Assembly (NCBI RefSeq): GCF_025950235.1
Contig: NZ_JAPDDT010000005.1
Location: forward strand, 248,001 to 312,000
Length of the DNA: 64,000 nt
Origin: Luteolibacter arcticus
GTDB lineage: Bacteria; Verrucomicrobiota; Verrucomicrobiia; Verrucomicrobiales; Akkermansiaceae
Direction: 5' to 3'
The position numbers and the translations under genes were made by a program. Of the stretch, positions 16,582 to 27,119 are shown piece by piece. Every line of letters begins with the position of its first letter. The stretch's first letter is position 1. Below the pieces are notes generated by a model. It did no database searches, was not told the DNA's origin, and worked only from the letters and a program-made list of their open reading frames with translations.

Positions 16582-16606
16582 GTGCCGGGCTCATTTCCCG
16601 ATCAAC

Positions 16607-17407
16607 ATGTTTAAATTCTTCCAGAAAAAGCGCGAGCAACGCCTAGTCGCCGAAGCAAAGGCCCGGACATTCAAGCAGGTGCTCACGGATCTTGAAAACG
16701 GCAACGGCAACCCGTTGGAAGCAGCTCTCGTCCTTCATCTTACCGCGGATGACCAAGACTCGCTTGCCCGCTTTCTGATCACCTTGGGACGCTCCGAGCT
16801 TTGGTTGCTCAAAAAAACCGACGAACGTTTCGGCGATCCGGCGGTGACCGAAGGACCCGATGGCAATCCATTCGTCGCGGCTTTTTCATCACTGGAACGT
16901 GCCCGATCGGCGGCTGCCACTTGGCAACTCGCCAACCGGTCTTCAGCCATCAGCGCTCTCGAACTGGTCTTTGTCCTCAGTCCATCTGTCGGCTTCGTTC
17001 TCAATGCCGACGATCCACATCTCCAATGGACCTTTACCCCGGAGCAGGTCTCCAACCTCCGCTCCGTATTTGAGCAGAGCTACAACTATGAGCTGGGAGG
17101 CATCTACTCGATTTGGGGAGAGGGCGCGTTCAGGGCCGCCAAGCTGCTGGCGGCAGATGACGGGGGTGTCCACCTGCGAGTGTATGCCAACACGTTTTCC
17201 GAGCGTCCCACCAATGTAGATCCGGCATCGCTCACGCTGGATTCCAGTAACAGCGAATCCGTAAGAGCCATCGGCCACATGCCACTCGTTAGAGCCGGCT
17301 TTTTGGCCATGGGACCCAAGTTGCTCGCAACCACCCCGGTCACCGAAGATGAACTGGAAGGCTACAAGATGTGGAAAGACGCGGAGGGTGGCTACTTTGG
17401 GGCGTAA
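16607..17407 (+). CDS. SseB-like domain protein
   Basis: A 266-residue soluble protein. The part around 30-150 follows the SseB N-terminal domain pattern (an acidic LARFL...ELWLLKKTDE helix-strand, a central strand with PFVAAFSSLERA, and SPSVGFVLN). SseB was named for serine sensitivity in E. coli; the biochemical role is unknown. ATG 16607 (MFKFFQKKREQR) starts the recognisable protein; the frame is open further upstream in shadow sequence. It lies 25 bases after the kinase-like gene. Base composition is less GC-rich than its neighbours, which may indicate a different origin. Confidence 0.7.
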   Translation: MFKFFQKKREQRLVAEAKARTFKQVLTDLENGNGNPLEAALVLHLTADDQDSLARFLITLGRSELWLLKKTDERFGDPAVTEGPDGNPFVAAFSSLERARSAAATWQLANRSSAISALELVFVLSPSVGFVLNADDPHLQWTFTPEQVSNLRSVFEQSYNYELGGIYSIWGEGAFRAAKLLAADDGGVHLRVYANTFSERPTNVDPASLTLDSSNSESVRAIGHMPLVRAGFLAMGPKLLATTPVTEDELEGYKMWKDAEGGYFGA

Positions 17408-17550
17408 GCGCAATCCGCCGGGCTGCACCATTCACGCCACTCGGGATAGTCCCGGCTGGCCTGAAGGTTGAGTCTGCCGCCAACGGACCGGCGAGAGCTG
17501 CCCACGAATGCGCTTGATCGGTCCCGGCAGGTCCGGGGCATCTTCACCGC

Positions 17551-18285
17551 GTGGCCTTTGAGCTCCAGTCCTACCTCGCCGAGTTCGGCGCGCTAGCCCG
17601 CGACCGCGGGTTCGTCGCGCGGACGCTGTGCGAAACGTCTGCCGGACCCCTGGTGGTCTGGGAAAAGGCGGGCGACGGGCTTGCGGCCTACCTCTCCGCC
17701 GGCATGCACGGCGATGAGCCGGCGGGGCCCTGGGCAGCGCTGGAACTGCTCAGACAGGGTGCCTTCGATGACGGTCCGTGGCTGGTCTGCCCCGCGCTGA
17801 ACCCGACCGGGCTGGCCGCCGGCACGCGCGACAACGCCGAGGGCATCGACCTGAACCGCGACTACTGGAACCGCCGTACTCCGGAAGTGCAGGCCCACGC
17901 CGCCTGGCTGGAGTCGCTGCCGTGCCCGCGGATTTTCATCTCGCTGCACGAGGATTGGGAAACCAGCGGCTTCTATTTTTATGAGATCAATCTCGGCGAC
18001 GACCGGCCGGACCGCGCCGGGGCGATCCTCGAGGCGGTGCGCCCGTGGTTCCCGCCGGAGCCCGGGGCGATGATCGACGGCCACGACATCCGCGACTCGG
18101 GCTGGATCTACCACGCCGCCGAGGCCGACCTGCCGGAGAACTGGCCGGAGGCGATCTTCCTAGCCAAGCTCGGCTGCCCCGTGTCCTTCACCTTCGAAAC
18201 GCCGAGCGCGAATTGCCTGCAGGACCGCATCGCCGCGCATGTGGCGGCGGCCAAGGCGGCGGCGGCATTTCCCGCGACTCTCTGA
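17551..18285 (+). CDS. M14-family metallocarboxypeptidase
   Basis: A 244-residue M14-type zinc peptidase, starting at GTG. It shows the zinc ligands in GMHGDEP (H-x-x-E), a central DLNRDYW substrate-binding block, HEDWE carrying the third ligand, and the catalytic Glu in FTFETPS near the C-terminus. The small size fits the bacterial succinylglutamate-desuccinylase/MpaA-like branch that trims peptides or murein fragments in the cytosol. No signal peptide is present. The downstream gene begins 37 bases later on the same strand. Confidence 0.85.
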   Translation: MAFELQSYLAEFGALARDRGFVARTLCETSAGPLVVWEKAGDGLAAYLSAGMHGDEPAGPWAALELLRQGAFDDGPWLVCPALNPTGLAAGTRDNAEGIDLNRDYWNRRTPEVQAHAAWLESLPCPRIFISLHEDWETSGFYFYEINLGDDRPDRAGAILEAVRPWFPPEPGAMIDGHDIRDSGWIYHAAEADLPENWPEAIFLAKLGCPVSFTFETPSANCLQDRIAAHVAAAKAAAAFPATL

Positions 18286-18322
18286 GATCGACGGCGCGGG
18301 CGGCGACGCTAGTTTGCCCGTC

Positions 18323-20566
18323 ATGCGATTTCTCCTTCCCCTGCTTGGTTTGGCCGCTGCGGCGCTTGGCGCGCCCACCGATGACTTCATCGCCGCCGCC
18401 AAGGCGAAGCACGGCGAAGCCGGCGAGCGGGCGGCAAAGTTCCTGACCGAGCACATGCCGCGGAAGGACCATGAGACCCTTTCGGCGGAATTTCTCACCA
18501 CCAATCTCGACCTGGCCTTCCAAGCCCGGAACGAGTTCCCGTGGGCGAAGCAGATCCCGGAGGACATCTTCCTCAATGATGTGCTGCCCTACGCGGTCTT
18601 CGATGAAACGCGCGAGGCATGGCGGCAGGACTTTTTGGAAAAGGCGCGGCCGCTGGTGAAGGACGCGAAGACCGCCACCGACGCCGTGCAGGCGCTGAAC
18701 CGCGAGTTCTTCAAGATCATCAATGTCCACTACAACACCGGCCGCAAGGCGCCGAACCAGAGCCCCAGCGAATCGATCGCCATCAACAAGGCGACCTGCA
18801 CCGGGCTCTCCATCATCCTCGTCGATGCCTGTCGCGCGGTCGGCATCCCGGCCCGCGCCGCCGGCACCCCGCTGTGGGCGAACGACCGCGGCAATCACAC
18901 CTGGGTGGAAGTCTGGGCCGGCGGCTGGCATTTCACCGGGGCCGATGAGTACGACAAGGACGGCCTCGACCGCGGGTGGTTCGTGAACGACGCCGCGCAG
19001 GCGAAGGCGGACGAACCGAAGTATGCGATCTATGCGACGTCGTGGAAGAAGGACGGCCCCGCCTTCCCGATGGTCTGGGCAGAAGGAAGCAAGGACGTGG
19101 CCGCGGTGAATGTGACCTCGCGCTACGCGAAGGCACCGGTCCCCAGTCCTGCTCCGCTGGCAAAGCTCGGCGTGCGGCTTTTCCAAAAGAAGGGCGGCGA
19201 ACGACTCGCGGTCCCGCTCCTGGTGCTCGATGAAAACGGCAAGAAGCTCGGTGAAGCGGTGACCAAGGCCGGCACGACGGATCTCAACGACATGCCACGC
19301 TTCGAGCTGAAGCCCGGTGCGAAGGGCTGGCTGCGATTCACCAAGGACGGCGAGCTGCGGGAGTTGGCCTACGGTCCGCTGGATAAAGGCGACCCGACGA
19401 TGGACGCGGCATGGGACGATCTCGCGCCGGTGCCCTGCGCCGTCTCGACGGTGGAGTATTGGATTTCCTCACCGCGGAAGGCGGAGGATCTGCCAGGTGA
19501 CCTGAGCAAGGCCGACGCCGCGCGTGTGACCCGCATGCTGGCCGCCGATCGCACGACCGCCCTCGCCGGGGAGCGCAAGGATGAGCTGGAAAAGAAGTCG
19601 ATCACCGTGGGCGACAAGTCGCTGCGCTGGCTGGAAAAGACCTTCGGCGAAGCCCCCGCCGACGGCCGCAGCCTGTGGATCTCGATGCACGGCGGCGGCA
19701 ATGCCCCGCCGCGGGTCAATGACCAGCAGTGGCAAAACCAGATCAAGCTCTACGAACCTGAGGAAGGCATCTACGTCGCCCCGCGCGCGCCGACCGATAC
19801 GTGGAACCTGTGGCACGAAGGCCACATCGACCCGATGTTCCAGCGGCTGATCGAGGACCACGTGGCCTTGCGCGGCGTGAATCCCAACAAGGTCTATCTG
19901 ATGGGCTACTCGGCCGGCGGCGATGGCGTCTGGCAGCTCGCACCGCGGATGGCAGACCGCTTTGCCGCCGCCGCGATGATGGCGGGCCACCCGAACGAGG
20001 CCTCGCTGCTCGGCCTGCGCAACCTCCCCTTCGCGATCTTCATGGGCGGCGCCGATGCCGCCTACGACCGCAACAAGATCGCGGCCACCAAGACCGCCGA
20101 TCTCGACCAACTGGCGAAGGACGATCCCGGCGGCTACATCCACATGTCCCGGATCTACGAGGGCCTGCCGCACTGGATGAACCGCAAGGACGCCGAGGCG
20201 GTGCCGTGGATGGCGACCTTCACCCGCAATCCGTGGCCGAAGAAAATCGTGTGGCTCCAGGACGACATCACCCACGACCGCTTCTACTGGCTAAAGATCC
20301 CCGACCTGGCCGCGGCGAAACCCGGCCAAAAGATCACCGCGACCGTGGACGGCCAGACCATCCGCCTCGATGGCGACGTGCCCGCGAAGACCGAGCTGCG
20401 GCTTTCCGATGAACTGCTCGACCTCGACCAGCCGGTGACCATGACCGTGAACGGCAAGCAGGTCCACGAAGGGAAGGTCCCACGCACGGCCGCCGCCATC
20501 CGCACCACGCTGGCCGAGCGGCTTGACCCCGCGGCGGCGGCAGGTGCCGTGCTCGTGCTGCCATGA
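18323..20566 (+). CDS. Exported transglutaminase-like / esterase fusion protein
   Basis: A 747-residue exported protein. After a short signal peptide (MRFLLPLLGLAAAALGA), residues about 100-250 form a transglutaminase-like cysteine hydrolase domain with Cys159 in ATCTGLS, His in GNHTWVEV and Asp in GADEYD. A beta-sandwich linker follows (about 270-345). From about 430 to 665 there is an alpha/beta hydrolase of the PHB-depolymerase/feruloyl-esterase (CE1) type with HGGGN oxyanion hole, nucleophile Ser530 in GYSAGG, and later Asp in GGADAAYD. Both catalytic sets look intact, which would make a bifunctional enzyme. The combination suggests attack on a cross-linked or esterified extracellular polymer (inference). 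ATG 18323 directly precedes the signal peptide. Confidence 0.85.
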   Translation: MRFLLPLLGLAAAALGAPTDDFIAAAKAKHGEAGERAAKFLTEHMPRKDHETLSAEFLTTNLDLAFQARNEFPWAKQIPEDIFLNDVLPYAVFDETREAWRQDFLEKARPLVKDAKTATDAVQALNREFFKIINVHYNTGRKAPNQSPSESIAINKATCTGLSIILVDACRAVGIPARAAGTPLWANDRGNHTWVEVWAGGWHFTGADEYDKDGLDRGWFVNDAAQAKADEPKYAIYATSWKKDGPAFPMVWAEGSKDVAAVNVTSRYAKAPVPSPAPLAKLGVRLFQKKGGERLAVPLLVLDENGKKLGEAVTKAGTTDLNDMPRFELKPGAKGWLRFTKDGELRELAYGPLDKGDPTMDAAWDDLAPVPCAVSTVEYWISSPRKAEDLPGDLSKADAARVTRMLAADRTTALAGERKDELEKKSITVGDKSLRWLEKTFGEAPADGRSLWISMHGGGNAPPRVNDQQWQNQIKLYEPEEGIYVAPRAPTDTWNLWHEGHIDPMFQRLIEDHVALRGVNPNKVYLMGYSAGGDGVWQLAPRMADRFAAAAMMAGHPNEASLLGLRNLPFAIFMGGADAAYDRNKIAATKTADLDQLAKDDPGGYIHMSRIYEGLPHWMNRKDAEAVPWMATFTRNPWPKKIVWLQDDITHDRFYWLKIPDLAAAKPGQKITATVDGQTIRLDGDVPAKTELRLSDELLDLDQPVTMTVNGKQVHEGKVPRTAAAIRTTLAERLDPAAAAGAVLVLP

Positions 20567-20567
20567 G

Positions 20568-20702
20568 AAATGTAGCGTCGGTCTGCGACCGTCGGAAACT
20601 AGCGGCAACAAGCCGCATCATGAGACTTCCGCTTCGAGGCGACAGCGATGCGGCCGATGCCGCCGTGAAAAATGTAGGCGCGTTCGTGAGAACGCGGAAG
20701 CA
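20568..20702. repeat. AATGTAG-hairpin inverted-repeat element, copy 1
   Basis: The element starts two bases after the preceding stop codon. The left module is AATGTAGCG followed by a hairpin (CGGTC-tgc-GACCG) and AGCGGCAACAAGCCGCATC. The centre has GATGCGGCCGATGCCGCC, and a second module AATGTAGG is followed by a different hairpin (GCGTTC-gtga-GAACGC, 20680-20695). The left module and the GATGCGGC part match the copy at 57775-57903. Confidence 0.8.
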
Positions 20703-20810
20703 AGGGTGAGGATGGCTGCCAAGGACCACTCCGCGGTGTCACCACCGCGCCTACCGAGGAGGCTTGCAAATGCCGTTTACGGATCCGTGGGATTCATTCT
20801 ATATGGCCGC

Positions 20811-21968
20811 ATGGGAAGAGTCATTGCGGTCTTCATCGCGGTTCTGGCCTTCCTTGCCTTGATCGTCGGCCGTGTCGCGGTTTTCCGTCGGCCCGCCCCC
20901 TCCCACGGCGCTTCTGCCGCCGGAGGTTCGGTGACAGCCCCGCCCTTCGCGGCAGCCACGAAATCCCGTGAGCGCGAATCGCCGGATCTTTCCCTCGAGG
21001 CGCTTTGCGCGCGTCTTTCCAAGGCATGGCCCACGTCGGACATGGACGCGATTTACCGGGCCATCCGTCGCGATCTTGACGATCTAACCGCGGATGAAAT
21101 CGTCGGGATGTTGGATCAACTTGCCACGGCGAACTGCGCAGCGACCGGGACGACGCTGGAGGTTCTCCTGCTGGATTTGCTGGGAAAGAAAGAACCCTCG
21201 CTCACCGCCGATCACCTGCTCGCGAGTTGCAAAGCCGGGGACATCAACTGGGACTTTTTCTCGTCGTCCTTCTTCGAGCAATGGATTCAGAACGATGCCG
21301 CGGCCGCTACCGCCTGGCTTGATGAGGTGCGACGAACCCGTTTGCCTGAGGATAGCTCCTTGGTGGTCGTCGTCCGCGGCGAGATCGCGGTTTTAGTCCA
21401 GCTTCTCGAAAAAGATCCCGCGGCTGCGATGAACCGGGGGCGCTCCTTTACGCCGAACTTCGCCGCCCTGGTCATCGACGCCGCCTTCCGCAAGCGATCG
21501 GAGTTGCTCGCACCGGATCAGGCGATCGAATTCCTGCGGGACGGACTCGGTCGCGAAAACCACGAGGCCCTCGTCGGCCACGTATGCGGCACACAACTCT
21601 ATTCCAAGGGTCCGGACGACATGCGGGAGTTCTTCCGCAAACACGCGGCGACCTTGCCGGAACGGGAAGCCATCATCCGCGAAGCGGCGCAGATGAAAGT
21701 GCGCATGGGCTTCGGAGGCGATGCGGAAGCGTTCCTGAGCGAGTCGCGCCAGTTCGCGGAAGAGGAGGGCCCCGGAGCCGTGGATCACATCACGGCGGTC
21801 ATCCTGGGGGAGACCTCGGATCGCGATCGCGAGGACCGCAAGGCAGTCGACCTGCTGCTGGGTTTCAACCCGGACGACGACGCCCTGCGCACGTTTTTGG
21901 AGATCCGGGGAGCAAGCATCGACAAGGCCCAGCGGCTGAGAATCGAAGAACGGCTGTCCCCTCCCTGA
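20811..21968 (+). CDS. Membrane-anchored helical-repeat protein of unknown function
   Basis: A 385-residue protein with a single N-terminal membrane segment (MGRVIAVFIAVLAFLALIVG) and a large soluble, mostly helical region that should face the periplasm. Degenerate repeats with an AA-x-WL-DEV / PAAAMNRG flavour resemble helical-repeat proteins common in Verrucomicrobiota, but I cannot name the family. No catalytic motif is visible. ATG 20811 is chosen because it opens the membrane anchor; upstream sequence is repeat-derived. The gene stands alone between a dispersed palindrome and the glnB terminator. Confidence 0.75.
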   Translation: MGRVIAVFIAVLAFLALIVGRVAVFRRPAPSHGASAAGGSVTAPPFAAATKSRERESPDLSLEALCARLSKAWPTSDMDAIYRAIRRDLDDLTADEIVGMLDQLATANCAATGTTLEVLLLDLLGKKEPSLTADHLLASCKAGDINWDFFSSSFFEQWIQNDAAAATAWLDEVRRTRLPEDSSLVVVVRGEIAVLVQLLEKDPAAAMNRGRSFTPNFAALVIDAAFRKRSELLAPDQAIEFLRDGLGRENHEALVGHVCGTQLYSKGPDDMREFFRKHAATLPEREAIIREAAQMKVRMGFGGDAEAFLSESRQFAEEEGPGAVDHITAVILGETSDRDREDRKAVDLLLGFNPDDDALRTFLEIRGASIDKAQRLRIEERLSPP

Positions 21969-22002
21969 ATCACACCTTCTTTCAACCCTGTGCTCGGGCA
22001 CG

Positions 22003-22037
22003 AAAAAGCCCGGCTTCCTTGTTGGGAGAGCCGGGCT
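22003..22037 (-). terminator. Rho-independent terminator downstream of glnB
   Basis: Read on the minus strand, AGCCCGGCT pairs with AGCCGGGCT (22007-22015 with 22029-22037, 9-bp GC-rich stem), followed directly by a run of five T. It lies 22 bases beyond the glnB stop. Read on the plus strand it may also help stop the converging upstream gene. Confidence 0.85.
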
Positions 22038-22059
22038 GATGAGAGGGAAAAAAATTCAG

Positions 22060-22485
<426 letters not shown>

Positions 22486-22654
22486 CTACGTGCGCCAATG
22501 TTAGTTGGCCAGCGGAAATCCGGTCAATCTCAAGAGTTTCCGGCGATAAAGAGTTGCTGCCTGTGGCTTTTATCAAAGTGGATTTTACACCTTTCCCACA
22601 CCCCTGAACGATTCCCTTCCACCTCCAAACCCCTCTCTCCGCTGGTTCCGGTTC

Positions 22655-22942
22655 GTGCTCTGGCTGATGCCCACCTGTCTCGTCTTCACGACCTTCTCGG
22701 CACTTGAGCCGCTCGCGTCCATGGTAGGGGGAGCTCCCACACTCTGGCTGTTCGGATGGGGATGGCTAAACTTTGCTGCGACCTGCGGGCTGGGGATCTT
22801 CGAACAGCGGCTAAGCGCTCCAGAACCACCGCCCGACGATGCCTTCTCATCTTCGGCCGCGTCGTTTGTGCTTCTCCAAGTCTTTCTAGTCCCAAGCTCC
22901 TTTCTGATCATGTGGCTTACTGCCAGATTGATCTTCGGCTAA
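22655..22942 (+). CDS. Small membrane protein of unknown function
   Basis: About 95 residues with three hydrophobic segments (near WLMPTCLVFTTF, LWLFGWGWLNF and FVLLQVFLVPSSF) and an acidic loop between the second and third. I do not recognise the family. The start is uncertain: GTG 22655 is used, but the frame is open further upstream through a Pro-rich stretch (LNDSLPPPNPS) that would need a CTG start, and no good ribosome-binding site is visible for either. It precedes an acyltransferase gene on the same strand. Confidence 0.5.
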   Translation: MLWLMPTCLVFTTFSALEPLASMVGGAPTLWLFGWGWLNFAATCGLGIFEQRLSAPEPPPDDAFSSSAASFVLLQVFLVPSSFLIMWLTARLIFG

Positions 22943-22990
22943 TTCGGCGGCCCGTTTCAAAGCGGTGGCACTCTGGAATTTTTTCCTGTG

Positions 22991-24094
22991 ATGCCGGTCA
23001 TCCCATGGCAGCGTCGCCGCGCCTTGTCCGCCCCGCGAAACACCCAACTGGATGGCTGGCGCGCCTTCGCCGTGCTGGGCGTGATCTGGCTGCACTGGAC
23101 GCCGCGAGAGTGGCGCGGCGCCCTGCCCTTTGAGATCGGACTGTATTTCTTCCTGATTCTCACCGGCTTCCTGACCACGCGGGTGCTGCTGCGCGACCGT
23201 GATGCGGGCGAAAAGCTGCGCAAGCCCTGGAAGAGAATGGCCTTTCGACACTTCCTCAAGCGCCGGGCGGTCCGCCTGCTGCTGCCCTGCTATGCGGCAA
23301 TGCTTCTCGGATGGCTCTGTGGTTCACCGGACTTAAGCGCTCATCCCCTCATTTACCTCACGCACGTGGCGAATATCCACATGGCCTTCTCGCCGAGTTG
23401 GCCTCCCGGCACTGCGCACTACTGGACCCTTGCGATCCAGATCCAGTTCTTCCTGCTCTGGCCGCTGGTAATCCTCTACCTGCCTAGGAAAGCGCTGTTG
23501 CCTGCCTTGATCGCTTTCACTTTGTTGGCTCCGCTTACCCGCTGGGCGGCTCTCAATTATTTCCCACAGGTTTATCACGCCGGGGCCCTGTCTACCTCGG
23601 CGGCGGATTACTTGGGGATGGGCTCACTGCTGGCGCTGGCCATGGAACGTGGGATGCCGGCCGGTGACCGCAGGCTGCGCCTCGCCGCTTGGCTGGCCTT
23701 CGCCGGTTATCTCGTCCTGTATGTCTTCGATGAATCCGGCCATCCGGTTACCGGTCTGCGGCACGTCCAGCAGACTCTGCTCTCGATGGCTTTCGTCGGG
23801 TTGATCTCGGCGACGTTGCGCGGCTTCTCCGGTGCGTTGGCAAAGACGCTGGAGCATCCCGTGGCGCAGCACATCGGGCGGATCAGCTACGGGCTCTATC
23901 TCTTCCACACGATAGTGCCGCTGGCTGTCGGCAAGCTGATCCCTTGGCTGTGGTGGACGGAGGGCCACGATCAGACGATGCTGTCGCTGCGTATCCTCGT
24001 CTTCGCCCTCGGCTCTTGGGGGATCGCCTATGCCTGCTGGCGCTACCTCGAGCAGCCTTTGGACCGATTCCGCCAGCACGCCCGTCCGGCTTAG
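22991..24094 (+). CDS. Acyltransferase 3 family membrane protein (OafA-like)
   Basis: A 367-residue integral membrane protein with about ten hydrophobic segments, typical of acyltransferase family 3. The N-terminal RNTQLDGWRAFAVLGVIWLHW contains the family His, and FFLILTGFL is the second landmark; the C-terminus has GRISYGLYLFH. These enzymes transfer acyl groups from the cytosol to extracytoplasmic glycans, for example in O-antigen or peptidoglycan modification. ATG 22991 follows a GTG by one codon and is preferred. No linked polysaccharide genes are visible, so the substrate is open. Confidence 0.85.
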   Translation: MPVIPWQRRRALSAPRNTQLDGWRAFAVLGVIWLHWTPREWRGALPFEIGLYFFLILTGFLTTRVLLRDRDAGEKLRKPWKRMAFRHFLKRRAVRLLLPCYAAMLLGWLCGSPDLSAHPLIYLTHVANIHMAFSPSWPPGTAHYWTLAIQIQFFLLWPLVILYLPRKALLPALIAFTLLAPLTRWAALNYFPQVYHAGALSTSAADYLGMGSLLALAMERGMPAGDRRLRLAAWLAFAGYLVLYVFDESGHPVTGLRHVQQTLLSMAFVGLISATLRGFSGALAKTLEHPVAQHIGRISYGLYLFHTIVPLAVGKLIPWLWWTEGHDQTMLSLRILVFALGSWGIAYACWRYLEQPLDRFRQHARPA

Positions 24095-24166
24095 TCACTT
24101 TTCCGGTGAGGAAGCTATTTCCCTAGCCGACACCCGGCACGCGTGCACGATCCCACGCGCATCCGC

Positions 24167-25192
<1,026 letters not shown>

Positions 25193-25199
25193 ACTCTCC

Positions 25200-25613
25200 C
25201 TATTTCTTCGGCTCGGCCGATGGAATGAGTGGAATTTCGTAGGTTTCCCCATCGGAAACTGCCGAACTCAAGACACCCGTGTCCGGAACTCGATGAGCGA
25301 CCCGCAAGGTGGCCCGTTCGGTCCACCCCGTTGGTAGGATCAGGAAGATCGAAACGCCATCGGGTCTTTCGGAAAAGTTCACCGGTACATGCAGGTCGAG
25401 CCCTGTCTTGCTGGCACGCTGGAGGTAAACCGATTGGACCGGCTCGGCATGGGCCGCCTTCGGAATCCTGACGCGCACTGAGGTGGTTTGAGTGGCGGGG
25501 TCCGGCTTGATGACCGCACTGAATCGCTTGTCCTCAGCCGGAGCGGCAATGAGCGATGTCGCCGTAACGAGTATGGCCACGGCGAGGGAACGGAGTGGAG
25601 TCAGGGGAATCAT
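25200..25613 (-). CDS. Exported protein of unknown function
   Basis: A 137-residue protein with a signal peptide (MIPLTPLRSLAVAILVTATSLIAAPA) and a beta-rich mature part with no recognisable motif; the strand pattern suggests a small Ig-like fold. ATG 25613 opens the signal peptide; a TTG six codons upstream is less likely. It converges with tdh and is followed upstream by tilS on the same strand, with about 50 bases between them. Confidence 0.65.
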   Translation of the reverse strand: MIPLTPLRSLAVAILVTATSLIAAPAEDKRFSAVIKPDPATQTTSVRVRIPKAAHAEPVQSVYLQRASKTGLDLHVPVNFSERPDGVSIFLILPTGWTERATLRVAHRVPDTGVLSSAVSDGETYEIPLIPSAEPKK

Positions 25614-25661
25614 GAGGTTGGAGCGTATCAAAGGGTGATTCGGGTTATTGGCGAGCCTCCA

Positions 25662-26609
25662 TTACGCCGTGAAGAGACGCCCTGCCCGCCGCCGCAAGAC
25701 ACGGCCTCCGGGCAAATTCACCGCGGGAGGTCCATCCACATCGAGCAACGCCAGTCCGCGCAGCACGAGATCCCGCGACAGCTCCGCCACGCCGGAACTA
25801 CGAAGGTAATCGTACAAGCACGCCGCCTGGAGTTCGCTCGGTAAGGTCCGCAGCTTCGGCAGATGCAAGCGGCCCTGCGGATCGAGCACCGCCGCTTGTT
25901 TCACGGCCCAACGTTCGATCATACGATGCTCGGAAGATGAACCCGCAGCGCGCACCAGCGAATCGGTGACATCGCGCCGGGCGATATCGGAGAGCAACGG
26001 CAGCACCTCATGGCGCAGGCGGTTGCGCGCGGCGATCGGCTTGGCATTGGTCGCGTCTTCGCGCCATGAAAGCTTCTCGGATGCAAGCCAACCGCGCAGG
26101 TCATCACGCCGTGAGGAAAGCAGCGGCCGCAGGCACTCGAGCGGCCGGCCAGCGACTTGGAGCACCTGGCTTTCCTGCATGCCTGAGAGGCCGCGGCTGC
26201 CGCGCAGCAGATTCCACAAGACGGTCTCCGCCTGGTCATCAGCGTGGTGCGCAAGCAGCAGTCGCGGGCAGCGATGCTTTCGCGAACATAGGGCGAAGAA
26301 GGCATGCCTCGCCTCACGGGCCGCGGTTTCCAGCGAGTCGCCCTTCTCCCGCATCACCGCGCGCACGTCCGCCTTGCCGGATTCGCACGGATAGCCGAAC
26401 GACCCCGCGAGCTTCTCGACGAAGCGTGCGTCTCCCGTCGAAGCCCGTCCGCGCAGGCCGTGGTCGAGATGGCAGACGATCACCTCACGAAAGCCGTGCC
26501 GGTGCAGCAGATGCAGCAGCGCCACCGAGTCCGCTCCGCCGGAAATGCCCGCGAGGTAGCGCTTCCGCTTCGGGGCGGCATCGAACCAGGCGACTTCCGG
26601 GATAGGCAC
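25662..26609 (-). CDS. tilS: tRNA(Ile)-lysidine synthase
   Basis: A 315-residue N-type PP-loop ATPase that attaches lysine to C34 of the minor tRNA-Ile so that it reads AUA codons. The PP-loop SGGADS is at 23-28, followed by LDHGLRG, HHADDQAET and the tRNA-contact block REDATN...RNRLRHEVLPLL. The start is GTG 26609; no ATG is available in frame. The protein is short, with little of the C-terminal substrate-binding domain found in E. coli TilS, similar to compact versions in other phyla. The divergent rhodanese starts 91 bases away. Confidence 0.93.
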   Translation of the reverse strand: MPIPEVAWFDAAPKRKRYLAGISGGADSVALLHLLHRHGFREVIVCHLDHGLRGRASTGDARFVEKLAGSFGYPCESGKADVRAVMREKGDSLETAAREARHAFFALCSRKHRCPRLLLAHHADDQAETVLWNLLRGSRGLSGMQESQVLQVAGRPLECLRPLLSSRRDDLRGWLASEKLSWREDATNAKPIAARNRLRHEVLPLLSDIARRDVTDSLVRAAGSSSEHRMIERWAVKQAAVLDPQGRLHLPKLRTLPSELQAACLYDYLRSSGVAELSRDLVLRGLALLDVDGPPAVNLPGGRVLRRRAGRLFTA

Positions 26610-26700
26610 CGCACAGCCATGACCAAACCGCGCGAGTTTTCAAGTGACGATCGGCGGGAGGGCTCTTGCCGCGGAAGCAATTCCATCGGATGTTCAGGCC

Positions 26701-27075
26701 ATGAAGCTCGTCGTGCTCCTTTCCAGCCTCGCCCTCGCCACCAGTCTGCCCGCCGCGGACGAACCCGCACCGGTCAAGGTCGAGCAGGTGGAAAAGCAGC
26801 TCGCCGATGGCGCGCAGCTCCTCGACGTGCGCACTCAGGAAGAGTGGAAGGAAGGCCACCTCAAAGGGGCCAAGCTGGTCCCGCTGGCGCAGGACGGCTT
26901 TCTCGACAAGGCCAAGGCCGCCCTCGATCCCAAGAAGCCGGTGCTCGTCTATTGCAAGTCCGGCGGGCGCAGCGCGAAGGCCGCGAAGCAACTGCGCGAA
27001 GCCGGCTTCACCGTCTACGACATGGCCGGCGGCATCACCGCCTGGCAGAAGGCTGGCAAGCCGGTGGAGAAGTGA
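26701..27075 (+). CDS. Exported rhodanese-like sulfurtransferase
   Basis: A 124-residue single-domain rhodanese with an N-terminal signal peptide (MKLVVLLSSLALATSLPAAD). LLDVRTQEEWKEGHL is the family core and Cys85 in YCKSGGRS is the active-site cysteine, so the enzyme should carry a persulfide. Periplasmic rhodaneses handle sulfane sulfur or thiosulfate. A lipoprotein gene follows 44 bases later on the same strand. Confidence 0.9.
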   Translation: MKLVVLLSSLALATSLPAADEPAPVKVEQVEKQLADGAQLLDVRTQEEWKEGHLKGAKLVPLAQDGFLDKAKAALDPKKPVLVYCKSGGRSAKAAKQLREAGFTVYDMAGGITAWQKAGKPVEK

Positions 27076-27119
27076 ATCACGGTGCCGGCGGGCAAGAACG
27101 GCTTCAAAGGGGGCGTAGC

